A stretch of DNA of 64,000 bases from Clostridium_AM sp900759715 (GCA_900759715.1 CAAEXF010000109.1:68860-132859), one strand, 5' to 3'. Shown: positions 1-9,243, counted from the first letter of the stretch. The notes: a model not told the origin generated them from the letters alone. Program-made: numbers and translations.

Positions 1-958
1 ACTTTTCAAGTAGCCAATCAATTCCACCTAAGTAATTCATTAAGGCTACCATCCCTCCTACAAGTATAGCAATAATAGACATATCTTCCATCCATGTCAT
101 ACCTGTGTGAATAACTGTAAAAGATCCTACTAAAGTAAAGTCTCCATGAATAACCCCTATAATTACACCTGAAACAACACCTAAAGTCATAACAAACATA
201 ACGTTCATGCCAATTAGTGAAAGTATAATAACTAAAATATACGGGATAACGTTTACAATGTTGTAATTATGTGTAGCTGTTAAATTAAGATTTGGTGCAT
301 GCTGCATAGATAAAAGGATTAAATTAATCACAACAGCAGGTAACACCATAAGCATATTAGCTTTAAACTTAGCTTTCATAGGTATATCCTGTGTACGGGT
401 TGCAGCTATAGTGGTATCCGAGATAAATGAAAGATTATCACCAAACATCGCTCCACCTATAACTATACCGCATACCAAGGGCAAACCAAATCCAGTTTTA
501 TGTGCAATATCAACAGCTATAGGAGTTAAAGCTGCTACAGTTCCCATGGATGTTCCCATAGCAAAACTTAATATGCAGCCTATTATAAATAATCCTGGCA
601 AAATCATATTAGAAGGTAATATTGTGAGCCCAAAATTTGTTACAGATTCTACCGCATGCATAGCATTTGCTACACCATAAAAGGCTCCCGCTAGTATAAA
701 GATAATTACCATTAAAATAAGTGTTTGTTCTCCACCGCCCTTGCAGTACATATTAACTCTTTCATCAAAGGTTGTTGGTTTCTTTTCTCCAGGTTTCTTT
801 AAAGCTAATCCAATACCTGAGGCAATTAAAATTGCTACCATAAGAGGCATATTGTCAAAGCTCTTGGTGAAAATTCCTGTGCTCATGTAAATAATTAAGA
901 AAGCAATAAGTGGTACTAGTCCTAAAAAGTTACCTTTTCCCTTTAAATCATTATTCAT
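1..958 (-). CDS. nhaC: NhaC family Na+/H+ antiporter, C-terminus outside the window
   Basis: About 319 residues are readable from an ATG at 956-958, preceded by a GGAGAG ribosome binding site; the gene runs off the left edge. The protein is strongly hydrophobic with repeated membrane spans and carries the NhaC-like stretches SFAMGTSMGTVAALTP and GAMFGDNLSFISDTT, which fit the ion-translocating core of this antiporter family. The expected role is exchange of cytoplasmic Na+ for H+, or an organic acid variant of that exchange, at the inner membrane. It lies downstream of the aldolase on the same strand with a 216-bp gap. The exact substrate cannot be assigned because the C-terminal half is missing. 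Confidence 0.8.
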   Translation of the reverse strand, partial: MNNDLKGKGNFLGLVPLIAFLIIYMSTGIFTKSFDNMPLMVAILIASGIGLALKKPGEKKPTTFDERVNMYCKGGGEQTLILMVIIFILAGAFYGVANAMHAVESVTNFGLTILPSNMILPGLFIIGCILSFAMGTSMGTVAALTPIAVDIAHKTGFGLPLVCGIVIGGAMFGDNLSFISDTTIAATRTQDIPMKAKFKANMLMVLPAVVINLILLSMQHAPNLNLTATHNYNIVNVIPYILVIILSLIGMNVMFVMTLGVVSGVIIGVIHGDFTLVGSFTVIHTGMTWMEDMSIIAILVGGMVALMNYLGGIDWLLEK

Positions 959-1174
959 AATATAACTCTCCTTTTTATATAAAATTATTGTATTCATTTA
1001 ACAATTATTAAGGATTCATAAATAATACTGGGTTACTAAAGGTTCTGTTTTATTATTTTGTTGTATTTACTTGTACTACTCTTTATTATTAATGAAATTA
1101 GTCTTATTCGTTATTGCCTTTTCCTTTGGAAAAAATGTTTATATTCTGGAGCTCCTTCTTATAAATGTTAAGTA

Positions 1175-1765
1175 TTACTCAATAATTACTGGATTACCTG
1201 AGGTTTTGGCATAATAGTATATCTTTGCAGCATCTTCTACATAGACACTTGCAGTATATGCTTCTTCCATATCTTTACCGCAGCTAATGGTTCCATGGTT
1301 TGCCAAAAGACATGAATTAGCTTTTTCTAAGTATGGAATTATAGCTTGTCCTAATTCAAGAGAACCTGCAGGTTTAAATGGCGCTACCTTAATTGCTCCC
1401 CCTAAGAAAGGCTTCATCTCAATTAAAATTAAAGGAATGTCTTGCCTGTTTACTGCAAAACCTGTAGCAAAAGGTGAATGTGTATGAACAATGGCATTAA
1501 TATTAGGATATTTCTTATATACCTCTAAATGCATTCTCCATTCTGATGACGGCTTTTGTCCTGGTTTTTTAGGTATACCGTTTACATCAATTTCTACAAT
1601 ATCCTCCTCTGTCATTAAGCGATAAGGGAATCCGCTTGGTGTAATTAAAAAACTTTCATTATTTCCATCAAATTTCCTCATGCTTATATTTCCGCTTGTT
1701 CCTGCTACCAATTTTTCCTCATATAAACCTTTGGCTGCATTTAATACAATTTCTGTTTCTCTCAT
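1175..1765 (-). CDS. class II aldolase/adducin family protein (sugar-phosphate aldolase)
   Basis: This 196-residue protein belongs to the zinc-dependent class II aldolase family that includes L-fuculose-phosphate and L-rhamnulose-phosphate aldolases. GTSGNIS at 22-28 binds the substrate phosphate in the family, SSE at 73-75 supplies the acidic residue, and the metal ligands are H94 and H96 in VHTHSPFA and H157 in ANHG. The ATG at 1763-1765 is chosen because AGGAGG lies just upstream; a longer reading frame to 1813 runs into the promoter. The divergent neighbours are a DeoR regulator and an iron alcohol dehydrogenase, which suggests a small catabolic module: cleavage of a deoxysugar or similar phosphate, then aldehyde reduction. 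The exact sugar is not determined. Confidence 0.85.
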   Translation of the reverse strand: MRETEIVLNAAKGLYEEKLVAGTSGNISMRKFDGNNESFLITPSGFPYRLMTEEDIVEIDVNGIPKKPGQKPSSEWRMHLEVYKKYPNINAIVHTHSPFATGFAVNRQDIPLILIEMKPFLGGAIKVAPFKPAGSLELGQAIIPYLEKANSCLLANHGTISCGKDMEEAYTASVYVEDAAKIYYYAKTSGNPVIIE

Positions 1766-1801
1766 CGTCAATCCTCCTAATAGATATCTTACAATAATAA
1801 C

Positions 1802-1830
1802 AATATACAACATATTCGTTCAGAAGTCAA
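1802..1830 (-). promoter_or_regulatory. SigA-type promoter of the class II aldolase
   Basis: On the minus strand TTGACT (1825-1830) and TATATT (1802-1807) are separated by exactly 17 bp, close to the vegetative consensus, and lie 37-65 bp upstream of the aldolase start. One arm of a perfect 13-bp inverted repeat falls in the spacer, so repressor binding there would block polymerase. Confidence 0.6.
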
Positions 1831-1875
1831 CACAACTTTGAGGTTTTTTGTTTGTTTTTTGCACGAATATGTTGT
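1807..1875. promoter_or_regulatory. split 13-bp inverted-repeat operator, probably for the DeoR regulator
   Basis: ACAACATATTCGT at 1807-1819 is repeated exactly as its reverse complement, ACGAATATGTTGT, at 1863-1875, with 43 bp between the arms. One arm sits between the -35 and -10 boxes of the aldolase promoter and the other lies upstream of the -35. The centre-to-centre distance of 56 bp is about five helical turns, which suits two bound repressors joined by a loop. A hairpin terminator is unlikely at this promoter-proximal place. That the neighbouring DeoR protein binds here is inference from position. Confidence 0.55.
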
Positions 1876-2190
1876 TTTATTTTTTTTTATGTTGTATAAT
1901 GTTGTTGTATTCATTTACAATTAGTAAGTTCTTAAATTTTAAAATATGGTGGGTTGATTTTGAGATTTTTGTTTATTAATTTCAACATAAATGTTTTAGA
2001 ATTATTTTTAAATTTTGTTTTAAGCCTCAAAATCTTATAGATGGTACAAACTTAATTCACATACTTACTTAAAATATTAGGTTATTCAATTTATAATAGT
2101 AATATACTACATTATAAATAAGGTTAATCTATAAATTACAGCATTCTAAAATAGGCTAATTAACAACACTTTATAAAGGAGAAGATACAC

Positions 2191-2961
2191 ATGTTGAAAA
2201 TTGATAGACATAATAAGATTGAAGAGGTACTTAAGTCTAAGGGCAGTGTCTTAATATCTCAACTGAGTGAAAAATTATCTGTTAGTGAAGAAACTATAAG
2301 GCGTGATCTAAAGGAAATGGAACAAGCAAACAAGCTATGTAGAATTCATGGAGGAGCTTATCTACCTGAAACTTACACTAAAGGAATCCCTATACAACTT
2401 CGTGAAATTTATTTTGTAAAAGAAAAGGAACTTATGGCAAGGCATGTTATTAAATCTTACATAAAAGAGAAGGACTTCTTAATGTTAGATTCCAGCAGTA
2501 CCTGTTTAACACTTGCTAAAGAATTATTATCAACTAATATGAGTCTTACGATCATAACAAATTCATTAAGGATTTGTAATCTATGTAATGACACACCTTC
2601 AAATATTAAATTGATATGTCCCGGTGGAACACTAAGTACAAGAAACAGTTCTTTCGTGGACTACAAAACCATTGATACATTGCAATCATTTATTGCGGAC
2701 AAAAGCTTTATCAGCTGTCCTTCTATTGATATAAATCATGGTCTTGTAGATAACAATAGCGATGAGGGAATGGTTAGGTCCTATATGTTAAAACAATCTC
2801 GTGAGCGTTTTTTAATTGTTGACCATACAAAGTTTTCAGAATCTACAAATGTTATATTTGCTGATTTAAGCAGCATAGATGTTATAGTTACTGATAAAAA
2901 ACTTACTTCTGAATGGGAAAGAAAATGCTCAGAGTTGAATATTAAAGTAGATTATATTTAA
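2191..2961 (+). CDS. DeoR/GlpR family transcriptional regulator
   Basis: A 256-residue DeoR-family repressor. The N-terminal helix-turn-helix contains LSVSEETIRRDLKEME, the DeoR signature with the RRDL motif, around residues 28-43. The C-terminal part is the DeoRC sugar-phosphate sensor fold, with LDSSSTCLTLAKEL and TNSLRI segments and DHTKF near the end, as in GlpR and FucR relatives. The ATG follows AAGGAGA at a good distance. It is transcribed away from the aldolase and followed after 52 bp by the alcohol dehydrogenase, so it probably controls both units in response to a phosphorylated sugar intermediate. Confidence 0.9.
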   Translation: MLKIDRHNKIEEVLKSKGSVLISQLSEKLSVSEETIRRDLKEMEQANKLCRIHGGAYLPETYTKGIPIQLREIYFVKEKELMARHVIKSYIKEKDFLMLDSSSTCLTLAKELLSTNMSLTIITNSLRICNLCNDTPSNIKLICPGGTLSTRNSSFVDYKTIDTLQSFIADKSFISCPSIDINHGLVDNNSDEGMVRSYMLKQSRERFLIVDHTKFSESTNVIFADLSSIDVIVTDKKLTSEWERKCSELNIKVDYI

Positions 2962-3013
2962 TATAGGTATTCGTCAGCATAGTTTTGCAATCTTAATTAT
3001 AGGAGGTTTATAT

Positions 3014-4186
3014 ATGATAAATTTTAAATACAATAATCCCGCAAAAGTTATATTTGGTGATGGTGCGGAAAATGAAATCGAGAATCTATTAAAAGAGTAT
3101 AAAGTTAGTTCATTACTTTTAGTTTATAGTGGTGATTTTATAAAGAAGCTAGGAATATGGGATACTGTACATTCTGCTTGTCAAAAATTAAATATTGCTT
3201 TTCATGAAGAAGGAAACGTAGTCCCTAATCCTAAGGTAGAGCTTGTTCGTGATTTAGTATCCTTAGGAAAATCCAAAGAAGTAGACTTTATATTGGCTGT
3301 AGGTGGTGGTAGCTCAATAGATACTGCCAAAGCTGTATCCATTGGAATTCCTTATGAAGGAGATGTATGGGATTTCTTTGATGGAACAAATAATGTAGAA
3401 AAAGCACTGCCAATAGGTGTTATTACTACCTTGCCTTCCAGCGGTTCTGAAACCTCAAACTGTTCAATTATTTCTAATGGTATTTTAAAAGTTGGAGTAG
3501 AAAGTGATTTAATCATTCCTAAATTTGCTATTATGAATCCAAGATTCACCATTGGACTGCCTCCATATCAAACATCATGTGGACTAGCAGATATTCTTTC
3601 ACATTTATTAGAAAGATATTTTACAGATATAGAAAATGTAGATACAACTGACTTTTTATTAGAAGGTGCTATAAAAGCTTTAATTTTAAATGCTCATCGT
3701 CTTATGAAAGATCCAAATAACTATAATGCACGTGCTGAAGTTCAGTGGTTAGCATCCATTGCTCATAACAACCTTCTTGATACAGGAAGAGTTAGCGATT
3801 GGGGATCACACAGAATAGAACATGAATTAAGTGCCCAATATGGAATTACTCATGGTGAAGGTATGTCTGTTGTTCTCGTTGCTTGGACTCGTTATATGGC
3901 TTCAACAGCTCATAAACCAAAAAAACTGGCTCAACTTGCTAATCGTGTCTTTAATGTAGACTATCACGACTATACTGAAGAGGAAATGGCATTAATATTA
4001 TCTAATAAGTTAAAAGAGTTTTTCCAATCTCTTAATTTAAAGACAACCCTTACAGAGTTAAATATTACAAATGAACACTTTGAAGAAATGGCTCTAAGAG
4101 CTACTCAGAACAATACATGTACTGTAGGTCACTATTTACCATTAGATAAGGATAGAATTATAGATATACTATGTTTGGCTCAATAA
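3014..4186 (+). CDS. iron-containing alcohol dehydrogenase (YqhD/butanol dehydrogenase type)
   Basis: The 390-residue length is typical of group III metal-dependent alcohol dehydrogenases. The nucleotide-binding motif GGGSSIDTAK lies at 97-106. The metal site can be read as D193, H197 (ADILSH), H266 (GSHRIEH) and H280 (ITHGEG), so all ligands are present. The enzyme should reduce an aldehyde to an alcohol with NAD(P)H in the cytoplasm. AGGAGG precedes the ATG. It follows the DeoR gene in the same direction with a 52-bp gap, so it probably reduces the aldehyde released by the divergently encoded aldolase. The physiological substrate is not known. Confidence 0.9.
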   Translation: MINFKYNNPAKVIFGDGAENEIENLLKEYKVSSLLLVYSGDFIKKLGIWDTVHSACQKLNIAFHEEGNVVPNPKVELVRDLVSLGKSKEVDFILAVGGGSSIDTAKAVSIGIPYEGDVWDFFDGTNNVEKALPIGVITTLPSSGSETSNCSIISNGILKVGVESDLIIPKFAIMNPRFTIGLPPYQTSCGLADILSHLLERYFTDIENVDTTDFLLEGAIKALILNAHRLMKDPNNYNARAEVQWLASIAHNNLLDTGRVSDWGSHRIEHELSAQYGITHGEGMSVVLVAWTRYMASTAHKPKKLAQLANRVFNVDYHDYTEEEMALILSNKLKEFFQSLNLKTTLTELNITNEHFEEMALRATQNNTCTVGHYLPLDKDRIIDILCLAQ

Positions 4187-4241
4187 TTACATAAGCATTA
4201 AAAATTCCTATATAAAACCAGTAAGCTCCCTTTGATATGAT

Positions 4242-4283
4242 AAATCCAGTAGTAAGCCTTGTTAATAGCTTTCTACTGGATTT
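4242..4283. terminator. hairpin between convergent genes, probable terminator
   Basis: AAATCCAGTAG at 4242-4252 pairs perfectly with CTACTGGATTT at 4273-4283, and a few further base pairs extend into the loop. It lies between the 3' ends of the alcohol dehydrogenase and the histidine kinase. No clear U-run follows on either strand, so termination is likely but not certain. Confidence 0.4.
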
Positions 4284-4332
4284 CATATTGTTAAATATTT
4301 AGTTTCTATTTTTTACATAAAAAAGCAGTAAA

Positions 4333-5745
4333 TCAAAGGATTATTTCAATTTTAGTTCCTACTCCAAGCTGGCTCTCAATATTTATAATACCATTATGTG
4401 CTTTTACAATATCCTTTGCTATGGCCATTCCAAGTCCAGAACCTTTATGTCTTTTTCCTGTATTTGTCCCTCTATAATATCTTTCAAAAATATGTTTTAG
4501 CTCTTCTTCTTTAATGCCCTTTCCATTATCTATTATAGATATATGAACTCTATCTCTTTTTTCTACTTTAACTTCAATATTAACATTTTTATCATTATGA
4601 ACTATAGCATTATATAAAATATTAGTAATAACTCTTTTTATTAATATTTCATCTACATCCTTTTCAATTACTTCTCTTGAGGCTGAAAAATCAATATTTA
4701 CATTGCTAGTTTGAGGATTATTCAAAATATCTATTACAACTCCCCTTGCTAAGCTTACAATATTGGTATTTTTTAAATTTAACGCAAGAGCTTTATTCTT
4801 TAATCTGGTACTAAGATTTAAATCATCTATAAGATCTTTTATATAGTTAGACTTATCTTCTATTATTTTGCTGTATTCCTTCACTTCTTCTTTTGTATAC
4901 TCATAATCTTCACTGGATAAAATCTCAGCATATCCTTTTATTGAAACTAATGGTGTTTTTATATCGTGAGAGATATTTGATATCCATTCTTCCCTCATTT
5001 TATCTAACTTTTTTCTTTCTTCTTCATTGCTTCTAAGCTTTGAAGATAAGTTATTTATATTATAGTAAACTTCTTTATAAATTCCTTTTTCTTCTCTTTT
5101 TAAATTATACTCTCCCTCTGAAAGGTTTTTAACGTCCTTTATAATATTTACTAATGGTTTTGTAAGCCTTCTACTAAATAAATACCCAAATAATAAAGCT
5201 ATAATGGCATCAATAACCAAAATTATATAAATTCCGAATTTTAAATCATTACCTAAGTTATAAACATCATAAGAAATAACATTTCTCCGTATCCTTTCAG
5301 GTGGAAATCCTATAATATAACTATAATTTTTATTTCCAAGCTTCTTTTCTGATACAAATATAGTGGACATATTATCAATTGAAATATATTTATATGCATC
5401 TATTAGTTCTGCAGGTGTATAGTGGCTTTTAGCTTTAGCAGGTTTTTGGTAATTATAAATTTCATTTCCTTCTTCATCTAAAACTTGTATCCAAGCTTCT
5501 TTTTCCCTTAAAATTTTTTCTCCATTATTATTGATATATATTTTGTTGTTGTTTTCTATTAAGTATTCTTGGAATTCCCTTGTGAAATCCTCTGCTGAAG
5601 GATAGCTAATACCCTTTGTTATACCAATATTATTTCTACCCCCATTAAATATAAGAATAGCCCCTCCAATGATATTAATAACTATTACAATAATGGCAAC
5701 TGAAACTACAGTTACAATAAACCTGCCTGTTATTTTCCAATTCAT
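4333..5745 (-). CDS. membrane sensor histidine kinase
   Basis: A 470-residue kinase. Membrane spans at about 8-33 and 170-190 enclose an extracytoplasmic sensor of roughly 135 residues. A HAMP-like linker follows, then the HisKA box SNISHDIKTPL with phosphoacceptor H260. The HATPase domain has the N box NILYNAIVHN, DNGKGI (G1) and GSGLGMAIAKDIV (G2). It starts 2 bp after the response regulator, so the two form a translationally close pair. The neighbouring ABC-2 exporter suggests control of envelope or antimicrobial peptide defence, as in many Firmicute kinase/exporter loci. The signal itself is not evident. Confidence 0.9.
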   Translation of the reverse strand: MNWKITGRFIVTVVSVAIIVIVINIIGGAILIFNGGRNNIGITKGISYPSAEDFTREFQEYLIENNNKIYINNNGEKILREKEAWIQVLDEEGNEIYNYQKPAKAKSHYTPAELIDAYKYISIDNMSTIFVSEKKLGNKNYSYIIGFPPERIRRNVISYDVYNLGNDLKFGIYIILVIDAIIALLFGYLFSRRLTKPLVNIIKDVKNLSEGEYNLKREEKGIYKEVYYNINNLSSKLRSNEEERKKLDKMREEWISNISHDIKTPLVSIKGYAEILSSEDYEYTKEEVKEYSKIIEDKSNYIKDLIDDLNLSTRLKNKALALNLKNTNIVSLARGVVIDILNNPQTSNVNIDFSASREVIEKDVDEILIKRVITNILYNAIVHNDKNVNIEVKVEKRDRVHISIIDNGKGIKEEELKHIFERYYRGTNTGKRHKGSGLGMAIAKDIVKAHNGIINIESQLGVGTKIEIIL

Positions 5746-5747
5746 AT

Positions 5748-6464
5748 CTATTCATCCTTTAAAACAAACTTATATCCTAAACCTTTTACATTAACAATAT
5801 ATTTCGGATTAGACGCATCCTCTTCAATTTTCTCTCTTAACCTTCTTATATGTACCATTATAGTGTTGTCAAAGCCTATATAATCTTCTCCCCAAACTTC
5901 ACTGCACAATTTTTCCTTACTCATAATTTGATTAGGATGCTTTGCCATATACAAAAACATTTTATATTCCTTTGGTTTCAATTCTATTAGTTCTCCATTT
6001 TTCCTAACTTCAATTTTTTCCTCATCTATTTGAAAAACTCCAAGATTAAGTACAGTATTCTTATTTTCCTCTTCATCATTATAACCACTTCTTCTTAGCT
6101 GAGCTTTTATTCTATAAGCTACTTCCTTAGTGCTAAAGGGTTTTGTTATATAGTCATCTCCTCCTAAGGCAAAGCCTAGCACTCTATCAATTTCTTCAGT
6201 TTTTGCTGATATAAATAAAATAGGAACATTGGAGGTTTTTCTAATTTTTTTACAAACCTCATATCCCTCCTCATCAGGTAACATAATGTCTAGAAGAATA
6301 ATATCTGGATTAACTCTTCCAAACAAATCAAATCCACTTTCTGCATCCTCAGCTGTATATATATTTTCAAAGCCTTCTTTTCTTAAAACCATAGATAATA
6401 ACTTTAATATATCCTCTTCATCATCTATTATTAATATCTTTTTTTTGCTTAATGACGTTTCCAT
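5748..6464 (-). CDS. OmpR/PhoB family response regulator
   Basis: A 238-residue regulator with an N-terminal receiver domain (acidic pocket IIDDEED, phosphoacceptor D59 in ILLDIMLP, conserved lysine in ITKPFS) and a C-terminal winged helix (ELKPKEYKMF, NTIMVHIRRLREKIE, VNVKGLGYKF). The ATG at 6462-6464 is preferred because GGGAGTG lies upstream; an in-frame ATG at 6482 lacks a site. It is the cognate partner of the adjacent kinase. Likely targets are its own operon and the ABC exporter just upstream on the same strand, which is separated from it by a terminator. Confidence 0.9.
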   Translation of the reverse strand: METSLSKKKILIIDDEEDILKLLSMVLRKEGFENIYTAEDAESGFDLFGRVNPDIILLDIMLPDEEGYEVCKKIRKTSNVPILFISAKTEEIDRVLGFALGGDDYITKPFSTKEVAYRIKAQLRRSGYNDEEENKNTVLNLGVFQIDEEKIEVRKNGELIELKPKEYKMFLYMAKHPNQIMSKEKLCSEVWGEDYIGFDNTIMVHIRRLREKIEEDASNPKYIVNVKGLGYKFVLKDE

Positions 6465-6523
6465 ATTAAACACTCCCATCACATTTTCCTATTATTTGCC
6501 CAATATCCCACCACTGTATATTA

Positions 6524-6551
6524 ATTATATTCTAATATTAATTATATCCAA
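6524..6551 (-). promoter_or_regulatory. candidate promoter of the response regulator/kinase operon
   Basis: On the minus strand TTGGAT (6546-6551) and a perfect TATAAT (6524-6529) are 16 bp apart, about 60 bp upstream of the regulator start. It overlaps the 5' side of the region just after the ABC operon terminator, so the two-component genes can be transcribed independently. Confidence 0.4.
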
Positions 6552-6553
6552 AT

Positions 6554-6595
6554 AAAAGAAGAGTCAAATAATATTTTTAACTTGACTCTTCTTTT
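6554..6595 (-). terminator. terminator of the ABC-2 exporter operon
   Basis: A 14-bp stem, AAAAGAAGAGTCAA at 6554-6567 against TTGACTCTTCTTTT at 6582-6595, lies just after the stop of the last permease gene. On the minus strand it is followed by a T-rich stretch. Confidence 0.7.
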
Positions 6596-6600
6596 AAACT

Positions 6601-7365
6601 TTATCTTTTACTTTCTCTAGTAAATGCAGTATATGTGGGTTTGAGGAAGATCAAACACCCCAATATTAATATAACTCCTTGAATTACCATTATTGATGAG
6701 CTTGCATTATATTTAATTAACTGTGAAGACATCATTCCCCATAGTGGAGTCATAACAATAAATTTACTAGGTATACTAGCTTCTAATAGATATGGAATTC
6801 CCATAATCAAACCGCCAAAAATAAACGGCATAGAAGCTGATCTGCTTATTAATGATAAATATAAACCTAGCTGTGAGAAGAAAAAAGAAGCTATAACTAC
6901 TGTAATAATCACTATTATCATCATTTGCAGTACATTTAAATTTGAATCTGTTCCTTTAAAGTACCAAAGGTTTTTTAAAGGCATGTCCAAATCTTTAAAA
7001 TTTACTTTCCTAAGGCCATCCAAATATATTGTAATTACTATAGATAGATTTACTATGGAAGTGGCTATACCAGCTCCTATTCCCTTGGCAATAACTAGTT
7101 TTTTCTTTCCATTCTTTGTGGTATTTATTAAATCACGCATGTTGGAATTATACTCTAAGGTATAGGCTCCAGACAAAATCATAAACATAATTAGCCCTAT
7201 TATAGGTGTATATCCGTAGCTTTTAAAAAAAATATCTGCATAAACATCACTTACAGTACCATTGTGAACTAATAAGCTTCCTAGCAATAAGGCTGCTACC
7301 CAAGTTATCAAAATACTTTTTTTAAATAGCATCTTTCTTAATTCTGCTTTTATAAGTGTACCCAT
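6601..7365 (-). CDS. ABC-2 type transporter permease subunit
   Basis: This 254-residue integral membrane protein begins MGTLIKAELRKMLFKKSILI, the usual cytoplasmic N-terminal helix of ABC-2 exporter permeases, and has about six hydrophobic spans. A segment of about 20 residues after span 2 contains MRDLINTTKNGKKK, the cytosolic loop common in ABC transporters for drugs or antimicrobial peptides. It starts 3 bp downstream of the ATPase gene, as part of a permease-ATPase-permease operon. The substrate is unknown; the two-component system beside it hints at peptide antibiotic export or immunity. Confidence 0.8.
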   Translation of the reverse strand: MGTLIKAELRKMLFKKSILITWVAALLLGSLLVHNGTVSDVYADIFFKSYGYTPIIGLIMFMILSGAYTLEYNSNMRDLINTTKNGKKKLVIAKGIGAGIATSIVNLSIVITIYLDGLRKVNFKDLDMPLKNLWYFKGTDSNLNVLQMMIIVIITVVIASFFFSQLGLYLSLISRSASMPFIFGGLIMGIPYLLEASIPSKFIVMTPLWGMMSSQLIKYNASSSIMVIQGVILILGCLIFLKPTYTAFTRESKR

Positions 7366-7368
7366 TTA

Positions 7369-8256
7369 TTATACCTCCTTTGTATTTTCTAAATCGAAAT
7401 AAAACATATAAACGTCCTCAAATTTAGGCTCTATAACCTCTGCATTTTCATATGATATGCTTTTATCACTTACAATTCTAAGTTCAGTAAAATCTATTCC
7501 CCTTTGGAGATTTACTACTTTATATTTATTCTGTATTTCCGCCAATTGATTTTCATCATTAGTTCTTATTTTATATACTTTTCCATTCATATCAGATAAA
7601 ATTTCCCTATGGCTTCCCTTCATAATTATTCCGCCATCTTTTATCATAATAGTTTCCTTTGCTATAGACTCTATGTCGGAAATTATATGAGTTGAAAGTA
7701 TTATTATCTTGTCTTTTGATATCTCTGATAATAGATTTCTAAATCTTGTTCTCTCTTGAGGATCTAACCCTGCCGTTGGCTCATCTAATATTATAATTTT
7801 AGGGTCATTTAATAACACCTGAGCAATTCCCACTCTTCTTTTCATTCCTCCTGAAAACTTTCCAACAGCTTTATTTCTTACATCGTACAATCCAACTAAG
7901 TTTAATAATTCATCTACTTTTCCATTTGCCTCCCTTTTATCTATGCCTTTTAATGCTGCTACATACTGCAAAAACTTCTTAGCCGAAAAGTTCTTATAAA
8001 CTCCAAACTCTTGTGGCAAGTAACCTATAACCCCTCTATATTCATCTTCTATACTATAAATGCTTTTACCATTGTAGATTATCTCTCCACTTGTAGGCTT
8101 AGTTAATGTAGTAACTTGTTTCATTAGTGTTGTTTTACCTGCTCCATTAGGTCCTAAAAGTCCATATACTCCATTTTCCAATGTAAGTGTTATGTTATTA
8201 TTTGCATTTTTCTTTCCATAACTTTTAGTTAAATTTTTTATTTCAAGTCTATTCAT
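7369..8256 (-). CDS. ABC transporter ATP-binding protein
   Basis: A 295-residue ATPase with Walker A GPNGAGKTT (about 35-43), the Q-loop YLPQEFG, the ABC signature FSGGMKRRVGIAQ, Walker B IIILDEPTAGLDP and the switch histidine in STHI. The C-terminal 70 residues are an extra domain seen in ABC-2 exporter ATPases. AGGAGG precedes the ATG. Sandwiched between two permease genes, it should energise export through both. The arrangement resembles bacitracin/lantibiotic-type defence transporters, but the sequence alone does not fix the substrate. Confidence 0.92.
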   Translation of the reverse strand: MNRLEIKNLTKSYGKKNANNNITLTLENGVYGLLGPNGAGKTTLMKQVTTLTKPTSGEIIYNGKSIYSIEDEYRGVIGYLPQEFGVYKNFSAKKFLQYVAALKGIDKREANGKVDELLNLVGLYDVRNKAVGKFSGGMKRRVGIAQVLLNDPKIIILDEPTAGLDPQERTRFRNLLSEISKDKIIILSTHIISDIESIAKETIMIKDGGIIMKGSHREILSDMNGKVYKIRTNDENQLAEIQNKYKVVNLQRGIDFTELRIVSDKSISYENAEVIEPKFEDVYMFYFDLENTKEV

Positions 8257-8273
8257 AATTAATTCCTCCTAAT

Positions 8274-9110
8274 TTATCTTGTTAAAAATTTTTTAAAGAT
8301 ACTTGTACACGAAAATATTTCTATAAATAAAGTAACTATCATAATACCCAAGCATAAATTTGTTACATCTAAACTTGTGGAAAATACTTTTAATCTTCCA
8401 GAATACATACCAGCAAATTCATTGAAATTAAATATCAAATCTATAAAATTAATTTTTGAAAATATAAGTAATGCTTCTTTTGGCAAAAATTTAATTAAAG
8501 TCATTGCTTTGCCCAAAAATATAAAGATTAAAAATCCGCTTGTAGATTGAATAGAATTTGTAGTAATGAATGAAAATAAGCTTGCTAATACTCCTAATGA
8601 AATAAGGATTATAATCATAATACCTATTTTAAGTAATACAAATCTGTATATGGTATAACCATCTTTAAGTAACAGCGGATTATCAAATATTCTTATAGCC
8701 TGTAACTCTCCATTAATTGGTTTTCCATATTGTATATTGGTGATTATAAATTGTATTGCTAAATGCACAGTATAAAGAACTGTTGGAATTCCTATGCTTA
8801 AGGCCAATTTTGAATACAAAACCTTGTTTTTATTTCTTGATGATAAAATTAAATTATCAACAGTTGATATAACCTCATCTGTATAGATATTAGAAAAAAT
8901 TATTATTATTATTATAAGCATAATAGAGGTCATAAGTGGATGGAATGCTCTATAATTAAATACCTTCCAAAAGGTAATATCTTTATAACCACCTCCCCCT
9001 CCTAATTGTGGTTTTATAAATACCATAGATATAAAGAGGATAAAGAATAATATTAAAGCAATTATTCCATTTCTTGATTTAAATATTTTTTTTATTTCCC
9101 AGTTAATCAT
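8274..9110 (-). CDS. ABC-2 type transporter permease subunit
   Basis: First gene of the exporter operon. The 278-residue protein starts MINWEIKKIFKSRNGIIALI, an amphipathic N-terminus followed by a membrane span, and contains about six spans. It differs in sequence from the second permease in the operon, so the transporter is probably a heterodimeric membrane part with one ATPase type. AGGAGG lies upstream of the ATG, and the ATPase gene follows after 17 bp. Assignment as ABC-2 permease rests on topology and context more than on a motif. Confidence 0.75.
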   Translation of the reverse strand: MINWEIKKIFKSRNGIIALILFFILFISMVFIKPQLGGGGGYKDITFWKVFNYRAFHPLMTSIMLIIIIIIFSNIYTDEVISTVDNLILSSRNKNKVLYSKLALSIGIPTVLYTVHLAIQFIITNIQYGKPINGELQAIRIFDNPLLLKDGYTIYRFVLLKIGIMIIILISLGVLASLFSFITTNSIQSTSGFLIFIFLGKAMTLIKFLPKEALLIFSKINFIDLIFNFNEFAGMYSGRLKVFSTSLDVTNLCLGIMIVTLFIEIFSCTSIFKKFLTR

Positions 9111-9243
9111 TATTTCTTCCTCCTGTATTTTCTTGACTACAAAAATATTTTAACTCCTCATTCTTAACTCTTGATAACATGAACCTTAATTAAAGCTTAC
9201 AATTACAAACCGCCTATTGCTCGATGATATTTCAAAAAATAAT

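Noticed and set aside
1807..1875. The inverted repeat as a transcription terminator
   Set aside because: The 43-bp loop and its position across a promoter do not fit; no gene ends there.
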